Shown: piece after piece, positions 1 through 12,856 of the stretch
Layout of the letters: each line of letters starts with the position of its first letter
Position numbering within the stretch: the stretch's first letter is position 1
Assembly (NCBI RefSeq): GCF_947179515.1
Contig: NC_067473.1
Coordinates: 92,387,850-92,451,849 of the forward strand
Length of the DNA: 64,000 nucleotides
Direction: 5' to 3'
Source: Apodemus sylvaticus
Taxonomy: Eukaryota > Chordata > Mammalia > Rodentia > Muridae
Program-made: the position numbers and the translations under genes
The notes under the pieces: model-generated
What the model saw: the letters and a program-made list of their open reading frames with translations, nothing else
What the model was told of the DNA's origin: nothing
The model's database searches: none

Positions 1-160
1 TTCCACGTCTCAAAAACATGTTTTCTAAGGATCAGATTAGGACCTTTTCACAGCTGCAGTCAGCAGGCTGAGTCTCCTCAGTCTTGTTTAGGTTATTCAG
101 AATATGCTCTATTTGAAATATATATATATATATAATCCAAAGATAAATATTAAAGAAACA

Positions 161-333
161 GTTTTGTGCTGATGACATAGCTCAGTGTGTAAGGGTGACA
201 AATCCGATGGCCTGAATTTGATCCTTGGGACCCACATGGTAAAGGAATGGTAGTCCTCTGACCATCACTTGCGTCTTGTGGTGTGCATGTGTGTGTGTGT
301 TAAGTAAGTGAATGGAACTGTACAAATAAATGC
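161..333 (+). mobile_element. B3 SINE
   Basis: The tRNA-like head reads gatgacatagctcagtgtg and is followed by the B3 core (..gggacccacatggta.., ..cctctgacc..) and a TG run, ending in an A-rich tail. Degenerate flanking repeats taaagaaaca (151-160) and taaaggaaca (334-343) look like an old target-site duplication. Confidence 0.8.
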
Positions 334-799
334 TAAAGGAACAATCTTGGCTGTGAGACCAGGCTGTGTCTTCTTAATGTAGAATTTTAAGGGCTTAATT
401 TATCATTTGCAGTTCTTTTTGACTATATTAAATTTTACTATTCCCAGCAGTTTTAAGTGCTTATTAAATAATTCTTAAATTATTTTATTTCCTTTCAACA
501 TCAAGTAGAGTTATTTTTCCAGTAGCAAGGTTAATCAATGATCCCCTCTTATGTTTTGATCCTTTTATATATCTCTACTCCCTCACAAAGGGAAGATTCT
601 CCTGGAAAATATTTACAGATAGATTGGAAGGAAGGACCCCATAGCATGAGTGACTATTGGCTCACTGTGTATGAATCCACAGAATTTCTGGTAAATGGGA
701 CCCACTAATGGTGTCTCCTCAGGCTCTTTTTAAAACAACACCAGTACTAGGGGTGTATCATGGATAAAAGCCTGGGCTCAGTCCCCTCTTATGTCTAAA

Positions 800-1061
800 A
801 CTGGATTTGGAGGCCCATATGTAAAACCCCATCACAGGAGTGCAAGAGGGTGAGAATTTCATCAGCTCGGTGCCATCTTCAGCTATATGTGGGGTTGGAG
901 GCCAGCAAGGGGGCACACAGGACCACAGACAAATAAACTTGGAACCGGAGGCCTGTCTGGAATAATACCACACCTCAACACTCCCCGTTCCCTCCCCACC
1001 TCCCCAAGCTAACAGATACTCTGAGTAGGAGGCTAGCCTGGGGTACATAAGGCCACACCTC

Positions 1062-1114
<53 letters not shown>

Positions 1115-1123
1115 CCACACCTC

Positions 1124-1161
<38 letters not shown>

Positions 1162-1165
1162 AACA
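800..1165 (+). repeat. B1-tail-like tandem segments with twin (CA)n tracts
   Basis: Several degenerate copies of a 'gaggccagcctgg..taca' type B1 3' end follow one another. The last two share ggccacacctcaaaa and each runs into a CA tract (1064-1110 and 1127-1160). The doubled 'ggccacacctcaaaa + CA' block looks like a duplication seeded in a SINE tail. Confidence 0.55.
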
Positions 1166-1399
1166 AACAGAAGTGTCCCTTACTATAAAATATGGCCTTA
1201 TAAGTCCGCACACCTTTAGACGCCATCCCTCACAGCTGGCACAGCAAAGTCTCTGGTTCTGTGTTCTGCTGCTTTCACTCTCTGGGTGTCCAGGCTGCAC
1301 ACTCAGCAGGAAAGGATGAAGCAGAATGTGCAATAACAGATGAGTCAGCAGGGTCTCAGTGCTGTCTGCCTGGGAGTGTGGGGGTGTGAGAGTGGGCTA

Positions 1400-1770
1400 T
1401 GGGGTGGGGGAGTAGACTTCATTTTGTGGTCTTTATTGGGGTCAAACAAAGACTATATAACCTTAGAGAGTTGGAAGGGATTTTTCTTGGGGTGAATATA
1501 CTGGGAATGCTTCATTTGCATGAGAGGTACTCCAGGTGTTTGCCAGACAGGAAAGGAAGATGAACCTGTAATTTCACCAAGGGCTATCTGACATTCCTCA
1601 GGTCAGTCTCCCCAGATAAGGTCAGGCAGAGAAGAGGAAGCTCTGCTGGGAAGGGCTCCATGTTGTGCTGAATTTGGGGGAGCTGTCCAGACATGGTAGA
1701 CTGACTTTAATACCAGGATCTTCCCAAAGTCAACACCTCACAGTTGATAGACACAGAGTCTAAACCTCAC
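1400..1770. repeat. Old interspersed repeat, copy A (paralogue of 7905-8215)
   Basis: The block has gactatataaccttagaga, a cttcatttgcatg motif, gaacctgtaatttc and gaagctctgctgggaa in order. The same motifs occur in the same order at 7935-8215. The TATA-like tatataa and shared order suggest an LTR-type repeat, but I cannot name the family. Confidence 0.5.
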
Positions 1771-2487
1771 AGTGGGCAGATCAGGAGTGCATATCTATCC
1801 ATGTGATCTTTTCCTCGTGGTTTATAGGACCTTGGGTCTCCACAGGGTTCTTGTCAGAATTCTGTCCCATACACTCTATTTCCAGATACTTATTTTAATG
1901 AAGTTTAAGATTCAGTATTTGGAATGACAGCCTCAGTGATTCTCATGTAGTGGGCTTCAAAGCATACATTTTGAGATTTGCATAGATAAGAGAATGAGCA
2001 TCAGATGCTGGAAAGGTTGGCAGGCAATTTTAAATCCTATTTATGAATGGTCTTCTTCAGAGAATGGTAAGCATACGGCTTTCCTATGTAAATATGGGTA
2101 AATTTATGCTTTCTATAGAAACCAGGTGAGTTCTGGCTGGTGGGCTTGTCTCTCAAGTGAGGCTTTTCATTTGAAAGCTCCTTCCAGAGGTTGTGAGGAG
2201 AATGGAGACAGAGAGCACAGTCTTCAGAGCTGTCAGAATTTGAAAGTGGAACAGTTTAACCCTTTTATGTTGACTTCTGTGTTGTGGGTTGAGGCTTTTA
2301 GACTAAAACAGATTAAACTGGACTTTAAAAAACATGGAAACATTTTGTATTATTATTGTAGCGCATATTAAATAATTAATATTTAAAACTGAAGATGTAG
2401 ATGAACAAGATTCCAGAAGACGAACTGGTTTAATTTCGTAGGTGATTATTACATTGTTTCTTTTTCAATGTAATCATTGCTATACAG

Positions 2488-2571
2488 GGTGAAAAATTTG
2501 GACCGTTCGCTGGGGAGAAGCGGATGCCTGAAGACTTGGATGAAAATATGGACTACCGGCTGATGTGGGAG
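2488..2571 (+). CDS. Prdm5: Prdm5 coding exon 2 (partial CDS; first part of the PR domain)
   Basis: The exon is 84 nt, exactly 28 codons in phase 0, translating from GEKFGPFAGEKR to DYRLMWE. I recognise this as the early PR (SET-related) domain of PRDM5. The upstream junction is ..gctatacag/GGT after a T-rich tract at about 2455-2480; the donor is GAG/gtgagg. PRDM5 is a nuclear C2H2 zinc-finger transcription regulator whose N-terminal PR domain is followed by many zinc fingers. It is known from studies of extracellular-matrix and collagen gene control and of Wnt signalling, and human mutations cause brittle cornea syndrome. The downstream exon at 58792 continues the protein without a gap. Exon 1 (start codon) and the zinc-finger exons lie outside the window. 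The exon number is assumed from the few residues expected upstream. Confidence is high because reading frame, splice sites and the continuing exon all agree. Confidence 0.96.
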
Positions 2572-2713
2572 GTGAGGGTGCCCATTGCACATGAGGCATG
2601 CGCTCCTCTTTTCATGATACTGAGTGTGTAAGGCCGTTGAATCAGTAGTGGCTCCAGTTCCATCTTAGGTACTGAAAAATCATATTGTTTTTAAAGTTTT
2701 ATTTTTTTTAAAT

Positions 2714-2738
2714 TGTGTGTGTGTGTGTGTGTGTGTTT
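2714..2738 (+). repeat. (TG)n microsatellite
   Basis: Uninterrupted TG dinucleotides lie about 140 bp after the exon 2 donor. Confidence 0.9.
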
Positions 2739-3574
2739 GTAGATGTGACTGAAGGTAGATGTTGAGTCTAGAAGAGGGTGTTAAATAGTCCTGCTTACCT
2801 GTGGCAGACCAGCCTTGGCATTTTGCTGTGGAGCCATCTTTGATGACCAGGAACGACTTCATTTTGCAGTTCAGCATTAAAAATATTAGACTGGTGAAAT
2901 AGTCTGCTATACAATTTTTTGAGAACTCTGAAATTTAAATATTGTCATCAGCAATTATATTTTCTGTGTTTAAGGTTTAGATTTCAAAGCTAACTTGCAA
3001 TTGAATTTAAAATTGAATTTTTGTAAATGAAATTGTGCTTAAATTTTAGTCTTTTTTTCCTCTATTGTGGTTGTAGTCATATAGAAGTAACTGCACTAGT
3101 AATTTGCATTAGTTGTTCAACCTTCAAAGGTAAGCTGTATATATCTTTAGGATGTACATGTTAGTAATTAAGATGTGGTAAACTGTCTTTACCATATGAA
3201 GTTTCTCTTCTGCGGGATTTGCATATGTGAATGTGTATTATTTATCATACAGATTTCACATTCCAGTTTTAATTACTTTTGTGGCCTCTAGTTGTTAGAA
3301 GAGGGTCCTGAAGATCAGGGCAAGGGAATCAGAGTCTTGGGGACAGTTGAAAGGGGTATTTGAAGACACCAGCACCAAGAATTCTGTTAGTTGGGCAAGA
3401 GATAAGGCATGTATAAATGGTTTAAAAGTCATAAGTCAGAAAACAAGTTTTTGTTTTGTATTGGTTTACTTTTGTGACAGGATCTCATGCATCTCAGGCT
3501 GGCTGAGAACATATTAAAAGAGATTCATTTCAAGGTTTACATCATGCAGTCATGGGATCTAAATGTGTAGACAT

Positions 3575-3905
3575 AGTGGTTTGATGAGAATGTCCCCCAT
3601 AGGACCAGATGTGTGAATATTTGGTCCCCAGTTGGTGCAACTGTTTGAGTAGGTTCCTTGCTGGAGGAAGTGTGTCATTTGGTGTGGGCTTTGAGGTTTT
3701 AAAAGCTATATACCATTTCCACTTATCTCTCTTTGCACCCTGCTTGCTCTTCCGGTGTCTATGTCTGCCATCTGCTGCCAACATTTCCTGCCATAGTGGA
3801 CCCTTTTCCCTCTGGAACTTAAAGCCCCGCTAAACACTTCCTTCTGCAAAATTGCTTTGGTCATGGTGTGATATCACAGCAGTAGAAAAGTGACTAACTT
3901 AGAGG
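3575..3905 (+). mobile_element. MaLR-like LTR or related rodent repeat (+)
   Basis: The sequence starts tggtttgatgagaatgtccc and ends with ttggtcatggtgtgatatca followed by cagcagtagaaaagtgacta. This matches a family common in rodent genomes that I remember with the end 'gcaatagaaaccctgactaa'. Other copies in this window are at 11740-12060, 43105-43585 and, inverted, 13750-14340, 21240-21545 and 55195-55520. The layout resembles ERVL-MaLR LTRs; the exact family name is not certain. Confidence 0.55.
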
Positions 3906-4199
3906 TGAGGCCCATAGGCTCAAAGCTCAGTTGAAGGGTAATGCTGTAGTCTTTAGGCAGATCTGCTTTTGGAAACCTGAGATCCTTCTCTTAAAACAAT
4001 GAGCCAGTTAAGTGAGAGTCCTACTCTTTAAGTAATCTCTTTGACTTAAAGTGAACTTATTGTACAGAATGTCATGTTTAGTGTTTGGTTCATTCACTTA
4101 GTAAGACAACTTAGCTGGCTGACATATAAATTTATCACAGCATGTTATCTGCAAGCAAAACATACATATATGCATCCTACTGTTACTGACACTGCTGGT

Positions 4200-5330
4200 G
4201 AGGTATGCAGTTAAATGAAAAAAGGATTCCAAAAGGTTTTTGCAACACAAGGCCGGGGAGCAAAACCTAGCAACAGCCTACACTGTAATTCAAGTGGAAA
4301 ATGTTATTGATACTGTCTTATTTTAGCATGCTGTTTCAATTGCTTATTTTTATGAATCTAAAATGTTTTTATGGCTTATAACATGTTTCTCTAGGGTCTT
4401 AATTTTCTCAGCAGTTCATTCTTTTACCATAAGGTTTTCAGAAATTAAATGTGACAAATGAACTCCAACTCCCCCCAAAAAAACCCCACAATATTTTAAC
4501 AAGTTCCTAATGGTTTTTGATATTTTTTTAATCTGGAAATTTTAGTTATGAAACCAATGCTTTATACAGCTCAGATATTTTCAAGCAGATAGGGACTAAT
4601 TTTATTCAGAAAAGGAATGTTTGAGAAACTGGAGTAAGTGTCCATGATTGCCAAAGAATGATACCCTGGACTCAAGTAGTATGTAAGTGCAGAGGGTTGA
4701 TTCAGTAGAAGCCCAGCATCCTGGGGCTTTCCATCACCAAGACAGAGAGACAACCAAGTGAGCTTGAAGGCCTGATTTAAAGCATATTAGGGGAATCTGG
4801 GGTAGGCGACCTTTATCTTACTCCATCTCTAGGGACATTCTATTACTGGGGCATGGAAGCTGGAAACTGTTGCTGAGGAAGTAGCTGAGGAAGTCTGGTA
4901 ACTGCTGCTGACCCATTGTCCTTGCCTCAGGCCAGATCGTGGGCAGCTTCTAAAGCTGGGACTTGCCTGGACTTGCCCAGGCCTGAACTACCCATTTGAA
5001 GCCTGTCATAGAGTCAGCCTAGCCTTCTCACCAAGTGTATGCCATGTTTCTGCATTACATATGGTGTTTTGGTAGCAGATCATTGGTTCCTATGGCCCTT
5101 CAATGTCTTCACTAGTTTAGTGTTACACAGTAGCATCCCCACTATTCTTACTCTGCTACTCACAGAAGTTTATGTATTTTTATTATTGGCAATGTTAGAG
5201 TCACATGATGATTGGTGTATTATCTTTATATTACTTTGAACTTAATATTAATGCTTTGAATGCATTACCATTTGTAAGGTCTAAAGGATACAACTGCCTG
5301 TTTCAAGCTTAGCCTTTCTCTCAGGATATT
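4200..5330. other. Intronic stretch, nothing recognised
   Basis: AT-rich sequence with short open frames only and no repeat family that I can support. The segment 4760-5000 is locally GC-richer and may be old repeat. Confidence 0.5.
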
Positions 5331-5339
5331 TGCTGTATT

Positions 5340-6390
5340 TAGTCCTCTCTATGTCCTTTCTTTCCCTTCTTTTCCCTCCCTTCTCTCTTTATTATTATTA
5401 ATTTATATGTTGACAGTTTTTGTCCCTCAACTTTTATTTATCCCCCTTCTGAAGACCTTCTCCCTTCTCCCTCCAAGTTCCCAATGTACCTTTGTTAAAG
5501 TTTGGTCTGTTGCAATGTATTGTAATGCTAAATTCTATACTTCAAGATACTGGCCTAGGAGTGTCTTCTCATGTTAACAAGCATGCTGTGCAAACCTTGT
5601 TCCTCGATTTAAAACTATTGTTAAATAACATTGACTACAGCCAATTACTGGAAGGATTAGCTGCCACAGCCTTGACATACCCCTAAGGCAGAATTTCATT
5701 GCCCATTTCCCATTGGCTGTATTCTTTCCACCCCTTTTCCTGGTGTGCCTTGGGAACTTATTTACCTATCCCATTTAAGGGTGAACATTCTGTAGTCTTT
5801 TCTTGCATTCACTGCTGTTCACTGCAAATACAAGTGTGTTTGATTGAGGCTGGGATCTTTGCTAGTGTAGGGCATAAACCTAAGTATTTAGGAGGCATCT
5901 TGACAAGTCCATTTATAAGCAAAAGAAGTAGTTTCATCTCTAGTACATGTAATCTCCCCAAATCTGAGTCTTTGATCAACTCCACAGTACGAGTCTTGAA
6001 TTATTTTCTGTGGAGCAGGCCACTGATCCAATCAGAAGTTAGTTGGTTATCCCCATAACAGTTAGGCCACTATTATATCAATAGGCCCGATTTGCTAGGA
6101 AAGTTGGCATTACAGCATACTGTCTATGTTCAGAGCTGAGAAAGACAAGACCATTGCTGCTTTTTTCCCTGACTGCTGGCATAGCAACTGATGCCACTGT
6201 GAAGCATAACCAGGTACAAGGAAGCTGCCCTTGTGATTCCAGCCTTGTTTGCTGTGGTTTGTAACCACGATGGATGTGTCTTTATTAGCAGGCTCTTTTG
6301 GAGTCCCATGGGACTTTCTCTCCAACAACTCACGTGGAGGTATCCCACACTTGGCACTAGGATTAATAACACATGCTTTCTGAGATTGTC
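5340..6390. repeat. Probable old L1 3' end and/or LTR-like sequence
   Basis: Positions 5400-5490 look like a decayed rodent L1 3' end in minus orientation (..cttttatttatcccccttct..). The following ~800 bp contain phrases such as acagccaattactggaagga that I associate with old rodent LTR or L1 3' UTR repeats. No boundaries or target-site duplications are visible, so the call is weak. Confidence 0.35.
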
Positions 6391-6592
6391 ATTATGTAGG
6401 TATAGATGGTACTTCTGTTCAAATTCCACCTTTTCCCTTCCCTCCCCTCCTCTCTCTTCCTTCTTTTGTCTTTTCTTCTCTTCCCTCCTTCCCCTGACCT
6501 TCCCTTCTTTCCTTCATATGTATTCTTTTCCCCTTCCCTCTTTTCCTCTCCTTTATCTGATGTTCATTTATTGTCAGCTAGTTTCTGCTTTG

Positions 6593-6782
6593 TGTTGGGG
6601 TTTTGTCTAAGCTCCACCCCACACCTACCTGGCAATAGCCAGGTATGCCCCGCCCCAGAGATCTGGCCCACTATAAGAGGGGCTACTTGCCCCTCCTCTC
6701 TCTCTTTGCTCTCCGTTCTCCCATACTCTCTCACCTCTCTGCCCCTGGGGCTCTTCACCCCCTCCACGTGGTCATGACCGGC

Positions 6783-6834
<52 letters not shown>

Positions 6835-6960
6835 TCTCTCTCTCTCTACCTCTAACTCCCATCCCCTATTCTGAATAAACTCTATTCTATACCATGTCTG
6901 TGTGTGTGTGGTCCCTCAGGGGCAGAGGTGTCCAGGCAAGGGCCCGCCTGGACACCTTCC
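6593..6960 (+). mobile_element. LTR-like element, copy P
   Basis: It starts tgttggggttttgtctaagc and carries ctccacccca, a TATA-like actataagagg, a long CT-rich leader, the poly(A) signal AATAAA in tgaataaactctattc, and the end ggtccctcaggggcaga..gggcccgcctgg. The same motifs occur in the same order at 35414-35785. TATA, AATAAA and a downstream GT-rich stretch fit a solo LTR. The family is not named, and no target-site duplication was found. Confidence 0.6.
6783..6848 (+). repeat. (TC)n microsatellite inside copy P
   Basis: A nearly pure CT run sits where the related copy at 35414-35785 has only imperfect CT-rich sequence. It therefore expanded after insertion. Confidence 0.9.
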
Positions 6961-7904
6961 CCCACGCCGCCTAGCCACACTCACCTAACCCCCTATACTC
7001 CCCCCTTTAAGCCCCTTCCTCATCCTGCTGCCGAAAGTCCTCCAATGGTGCCCAAAGTCCTTCACTTTGTCCAGTTGTGCTGTAGGCAGAGGGAAGAAAG
7101 TTTGTTAGTGGTTGGTGTTCTGAGGCGATATTAAAAAACAAAACAAAACAAGCAATCAAACAAAAATACAAACAGAGAACACCTTTTGAAGTACATAGAT
7201 TTCCTAATCTCCCTGGTCTAATCTTCTCCATTATTGTGGTACATAGCTGCTTCATAGCATGTAGTTACACGTGGTAGACGCTTTTACTCATTTAGTGTTG
7301 GTAACACCAGGATTCAGAAAGAGCAGAAAGAAAGGAGAATAACTAGCCCTCCAATTGGGTCTTTCCTGGAACTCTTATTTATTTTCAAAGGAGACAAGAA
7401 TACCTTGGTCTGGAGGTCAAATCAACCAGTTATTGAAAAATATGTCAGATATGCCCTATCCATTATTTACAACCATGCTGTTCCTCTGACTCATCCTACT
7501 TATATTGTAGCTATTCCATATGGGCCAGGTGCCAATGTTGTAATAAGATAGCATGAGGCATAGTTCTTTCTCAGTTCATATTTGTATTGTGTTTATGGTG
7601 ACAATGATTCTCATGGTCAAGACAGGAGCTCCTGATGGCCATTTTATGTTAAACCATTGGGAGGCATTAGCCATTGTGATTACTGATACATATCAGCTTC
7701 TGGCAGCATGGACAGGTCACAATGGGATCTTGTGAGCTATTGGGAATTCTGTCATTGCTGGGCACTCTTCCTGTACACCAGGTGAGGAAGGATGTATCAA
7801 GTCAGGAACTAGTGGCTTAGCTGCCATCCCAGGATTTCCTTGTTACAGCTCTTTCACAAGGCAGTCATTGAAACAGCTCTCTCAGATGGTAGTCAACAAA
7901 ATAG

Positions 7905-8215
7905 CTTGTGTTCTCTATTCAGGGTGAAAAAGGACTATATAAACCTTGGAAAGTGGGAAGGGGTTCTTCTTAGGTCGAAATCTCATTGGATGTGGCTTAA
8001 GATACAAAGGATTCCTCATTTGCATGGAGGCATTCAAAAGTTGAACCTGTAGTTTCCTAAGGATTTTGTGTAGAGTGTGAGTGTGGGGGTTGGGCTCAGA
8101 TCAGGTAGAAAGGAGGAAGCCCTGCTGGGAAAGGGAATCCTCTGTTTTGCTCCCAGCTCAGGGAGCTGCCAGGACATGGAAGACCATGACCTTTAAATAG
8201 CGGGATTTCCCACAT
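7905..8215. repeat. Old interspersed repeat, copy B (paralogue of 1400-1770)
   Basis: It shares ggactatataaaccttgga, cctcatttgcatgga, gttgaacctgtagtttc and gaagccctgctgggaa with copy A in the same order. Confidence 0.5.
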
Positions 8216-11200
8216 TATTTGAAAGTAAAGAATATCTCCAGGAGAATGTTGCATTTCTTAGGCTTTAGGCCAGCCGTGTGACCTGAGATTAAAGCCAGTG
8301 CATGACCACAGATGTTTCCCATGAACACTTTGGTGGTATGTGCCCACTTATCTGTAGTGTAGTCTCTCCACTTAATTAGGAATCCCTTTGCCAGTTGGTT
8401 TGGAGTTAGAACTACATTTCCTTCCATTTTATTTTCTTAGACTCATCTCTAAGACTAAAATATGTCCATGTACTATTGCTAAAGCTCTCAGTAATGCTTT
8501 GTTTTTAAAGCTCCATCATTCAGTCCTGTGATGCTTTCTTAGATAGTTCACATCACAGTTCAGTTACCTCTCTCTAGCACGTACCTTGACAGTTTGTGCA
8601 TTCACTGGCCACTTGCCCGTGACCATTTGCAGATGTTCTGAAGAGGGCACTGTAGTAGCTTCTGTGTGAACCCTTCATATAGATATTCTTTGCTGGCTGT
8701 GGGTTTCCCTATCCTTTCCTAAAACAAAACCAAAAGCAAACAGAAAATAAAACAAAACAAAAAAACCCAAACACCTGGTCCTGCCTGCAGGAGTTTTGTG
8801 TCATACTTATTCTGTTGTGTCAAAGTGTTCTTGAAACATGATATTTGGTTCTAACTTTTCTAGTAGCACCATTTCCTCTCAAGCTTTGCATCTGTGCTGA
8901 GATGACAGAGGTCTTAGTGTGTCTGTCTCTTCTCTCTGTTCCACACTCTCTATGCTCATGTTTGCCCTTCTGCCTTTGAACAACTCACAATACAGTTGAG
9001 TGTCCATGGTGATTCCATATGCACAGAGCAGATGGCGTGTCCAGATAAGTAACTTTGGGTGTTCTCTCTTGAGAAGGAACAGTTAAGAACTAATGCTCAG
9101 ATTCTCTAAGAATCAAGTAAAAACTTGATATCCAAATTCTAGTATTATCAATAGGAAAAAAATCTCTTTTACTTAGATTCATATCAATTTTTTGTTATCA
9201 TATCATCAAACTTAAAGAAAAAGCATGTGTCAACCCAAGGAACATTAGGAACAAAGCAAATAGACCATAAACTTCGATTTTGAAAAAGTACCTTTCTCTT
9301 AAGAGGATTCCAGTTGTAAAACAAAGTTTGGGATACAAAGTACTGAGAAGCAATCTGCTTTACCTGTTAGAGACTGAGGAGCAGGAGGTGGACAAACCCT
9401 ACATCTTGCTAGCAGTGCCACCAATCTAGCCAGGCCTCTCATTCCAAGATACCAGTTATGGAGATGAGTAATGGTAAAGGCAGAGGAGAACAAAGGATGG
9501 CAGGAGTTCATTTACTGATAGGAACTTTAGGTTTAGACAGAGGAAGAATAGAGGCAGTAGAAGAATAGAGGCAGTAGTATAAAGTACTCATAGGTAAGTG
9601 TCTTGCTCAGGTGTGGCTTTGCCCACCATTGTCTCTGCCTGGGTCTTGCAAAGTGGTACAATGGATTGTTAAACTGTCAATCATGTCATCCCTGAGAGAA
9701 CCCAAGCCGTTCCTATGACCCGTGCCAGCGTGCAGTCTTCCTAGCATAGATGTTTGTTTTCATCTTAGGATGGTCAGTTTTTGGCATTTGAGGTGATTGC
9801 AGGTTTAGGACAGTGTGCCTTCAGCCTAAAATGGGAAAGAGACAGGATAGGTAGACAGACATCCTGGTGATTTCCATGGCCATGCAGGGTCAAGAGAGGT
9901 ACAGACAAAATGGAGACAGAAGTGGAAGGTTTTCACTGTGTTTAACTGGCTCCAAGTGAAGAGTCACTGTGTTTTAACAAAAGCAGTCTTTCAGTAAGGA
10001 CACTTAAAATTTAACATTCTGTTACTTTCCTGAACTCATTGACTGGCGAGCAGTGAAGAAAACTTTTTTTTTCTCATAAGCCCAAGGCTATTGGGATTGC
10101 CAGAATCATTAATCATTACTGCCCACTAGATACCCACATATGGTAAGATACAGTATTTTAATCTGCTGTAATTGTACTCAGTTTAGTCTGCAGAAAAGAG
10201 TAAATATTATTACTATTACTGTTATATGTAAATATTTTCAAAATATTTCTCTTTAAATATTTGAGGTTTATGGATGCTTTTGTGAAGATTGTAGATTTCC
10301 TATAGATATGGCATTGTTTGAGTGCTCCATGCTGGAACTGACGGCATTTCAAAAAGCTATTGATAGCCGTCATTGTAGACTTCTTTTGGAACTTCCTTCT
10401 CAGCCTCTAGTCAGCACATCTCTTCACTCTGGGGTGGTCCCTACTTCTCTCTGCCATTGATTCTACTCCATCAAGAGCACACAGGAGCCATGTGAAGAGG
10501 AACATCTCTACATTATTAATGAGTGGGTAATAACTCTGAAGTTTATGTGTCTCCAGAAAATTTACACAGAGTATGTGACTGAGGCCCCAGCCAAGAGTAG
10601 GGACATTATAGTGTCTCTTACATCCTGATATTAGAACCACTTGTGGCAAAAATTAGGTCTACAATGTGGATTCTGGATGTGTTTCTGACTCAGTTCCAGG
10701 CTCTAACTGGATGAATGGCAGCCAGAGAAGGGAGAGAGGTTTGGTGTTGTGTCCCTTACACTTCAGGTCCTCCGCTAGATACAGCAGATCCTTGGCTATG
10801 GGTCAGAGAAGAATTTCAAGACACAGGGAAGCATCAGGGGTTTATTAAGATAAGGGACGGTACATAATGTAGACTGAGGCTTGGGCATTCAGGAGGAGGA
10901 CATTCTTACGCACCTCCATAGTGCTATGTGGATTTTAAAGTTATTTTGTTCAAAGGATGAGATCTGCAACCAGGTTTAAAGATTAATTGCGCAAGTTTTA
11001 AAATTATGTAAAACAAAACCAACCAACCAACCAACAAACCAAATAAAAACCAAAAAATGAGACAAGTGCTTTTACTTGCCTGGAACAATAATGGAGAAAA
11101 TCATTCCTAAGGAATGTCCTGTGTGAATGAGGTGGCTTGGTGGTTTTATGAGGCACTTTGATTAGCTTTATGGGTGAGAGAGGGTGCCAGGACTGTTAAA

Positions 11201-11700
11201 TGCAAGGCACAAACATTCTTTCTCTGTGTAAGCAAGCAGAGTTAGTTGATTTTAATGTCTCTGAAATGTGTTTTGGAAGACACACTATCCCTTTTCATCA
11301 GCTCTGTTAAAATTTTAGACTTGTAGCCAGTCCCACCTCAATTTTCCCTGGCTGTTTCTGTAGAGGGTTGAAGATGTAATGACAAATCAGATTGCAAGGG
11401 TTCTTCTGCTGGAGGAAGGAGTCATAAGGAAATTTAAGCAGCAGAAGAGTGACGTCTGATGCATGCCTCAGGGAGTGACTGCATCTGAGACACAGGCTGT
11501 GGTGAGGTACGAGCAGCACTATCTGAGGGGAGGCAGCCATATCCTGGCTCTTGTGGTCCAGTACTGATTTCCTCCTGCTTAGGATTTGGATCTTGGTGAT
11601 GGAGTCGGTGAGATGTGACAAACATTGGACTTAACAAACACTGAGAGGGCTTCCTGCTGCTGCTCTGTTGAAAGACAAAAATCAAGAGTGACTTTGGGAT
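8216..11700. other. Intronic stretch, mostly unassigned
   Basis: It contains an A-rich run (8720-8770), a duplicated 16-18 bp unit agaatagaggcagtag near 9545-9580 and an (AACC)n-like tract at 11013-11042. The segment 10700-10870 may be part of an old LTR. No gene, RNA gene or clear repeat boundaries were recognised. Confidence 0.5.
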
Positions 11701-11739
11701 GTTCATTCTGAGTGTGTTCTGGGTACAATGTGCTTGTGA

Positions 11740-12060
11740 TCCTTAGTGATGATTGTTAGCTTGAAAGGACCTGAATAATGCTGAAGGCAGACTTCAGAGT
11801 TATTTAGATTAGGTTAACTTCTGAAAGATTATGTTGACTGTTAATAAAGGTGGGAAAATTCGTTCTAATAGTAAGTCATACTTATGCCTGGGCTTGGTCC
11901 TGTAATTCATGGAAGGACATTGAACAAAGTCATTTCTTTGTTTTTAGACAGCGGGCACAGTGTGGACGGTGGACACTTATCTCAGGCTCATAGGGCTGAC
12001 TTTCCTACCATGATGGTCTAGGTAGAGCCTTGAACTATGAGCCAAAACAAAAGCAACAAG
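11740..12060 (+). mobile_element. MaLR-like LTR or related rodent repeat (+), degraded
   Basis: Phrases such as gttaataaaggtgggaaaat, ccatgatggtctag and ttgaactatgagccaaaaca follow the order remembered for the rodent family also seen at 3575-3905. The 3' end is missing or decayed. Confidence 0.45.
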
Positions 12061-12856
12061 CAGTTGCTTCTGGCAGAAGATTTGATCATAGCAATAGGAC
12101 AAATAACCAACATGGTGGTACATTTAATGAAAGGGCACTTGGACAGAGATGGGATGACACAATGGACTCAGTTTCCAAACCTGAAGAGATATCTTATTTT
12201 GTTGTCTAGCTATGATCTTTACACAGTATATACTAAAACATAAATTTACTTGAATAAATGTTTATGTCCTAGTTAATATTCAATATATAACCTATGATTT
12301 TAATTTAGCCTTCTTAGAAAATATATGATTTGGCAGGTAAAAAACCAACAACTTATTGATTGCCTCATTGTAGACAACTTTGTTTCCTTTTTCATGAAGA
12401 GAAGATTGAACTGAAACTCAGTCTGTAAAGATGCTCCCTGCTTGGATATTGAAGAAGACATTTTGTTTGCATGTTTGTTTTTTTTTTCTATCGTGGTTGT
12501 TTTCTACTGGTTACAGCTGCTCTGCTGTTCTGATTCTCTGTTGATTCAGTACCAGTTCTCCAATGTGTTTTCGTTTTTGCAAAAAAAAAAAGTTTTCAAC
12601 TGTTTGAAATCTTTTATTTTTTTATTGTTTATAAAAAATCCTTTTAGGTGCAAAGAAGGTTCTTTATGAAATGTGTTTCTTTTGCAGATGGTAACATTTT
12701 TAGGTTCCAAATGGAACCACTTAGTGGAGACATTAGTGGAAAAATACCACCTATGAAGCCTTGAGAATGCTAGAACCAGGGACACAAATGTCGGGTAGGA
12801 CATCCCTCCTGCCTCTGGTCTTTCAGCTGGAGAGGCAGGCCAGGGAATATTAGTTC

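Larger units (their letters stand above)
1..2487 (+). other. Prdm5: Prdm5 upstream intron (3' end)
   Basis: This is intronic sequence before the exon at 2488. It contains a B3 SINE, B1-tail-like repeats with twin CA tracts, an LTR-like repeat around 1400-1770 and an AT microsatellite near 119-134. The rest, including 340-760 and 1770-2450, shows no gene that I recognise. Open frames here are short and cross repeats. Confidence 0.85.

Noticed and set aside
758..1333. 191-codon minus-strand frame
   Set aside because: Runs through the twin CA tracts and SINE-tail repeats, with poly-(CV) stretches; no gene signal.
9585..9600. AG/GTAAGT at about 9590 as an intronic recursive splice site
   Set aside because: No polypyrimidine tract precedes it, so it does not look like a usable 3' splice site.
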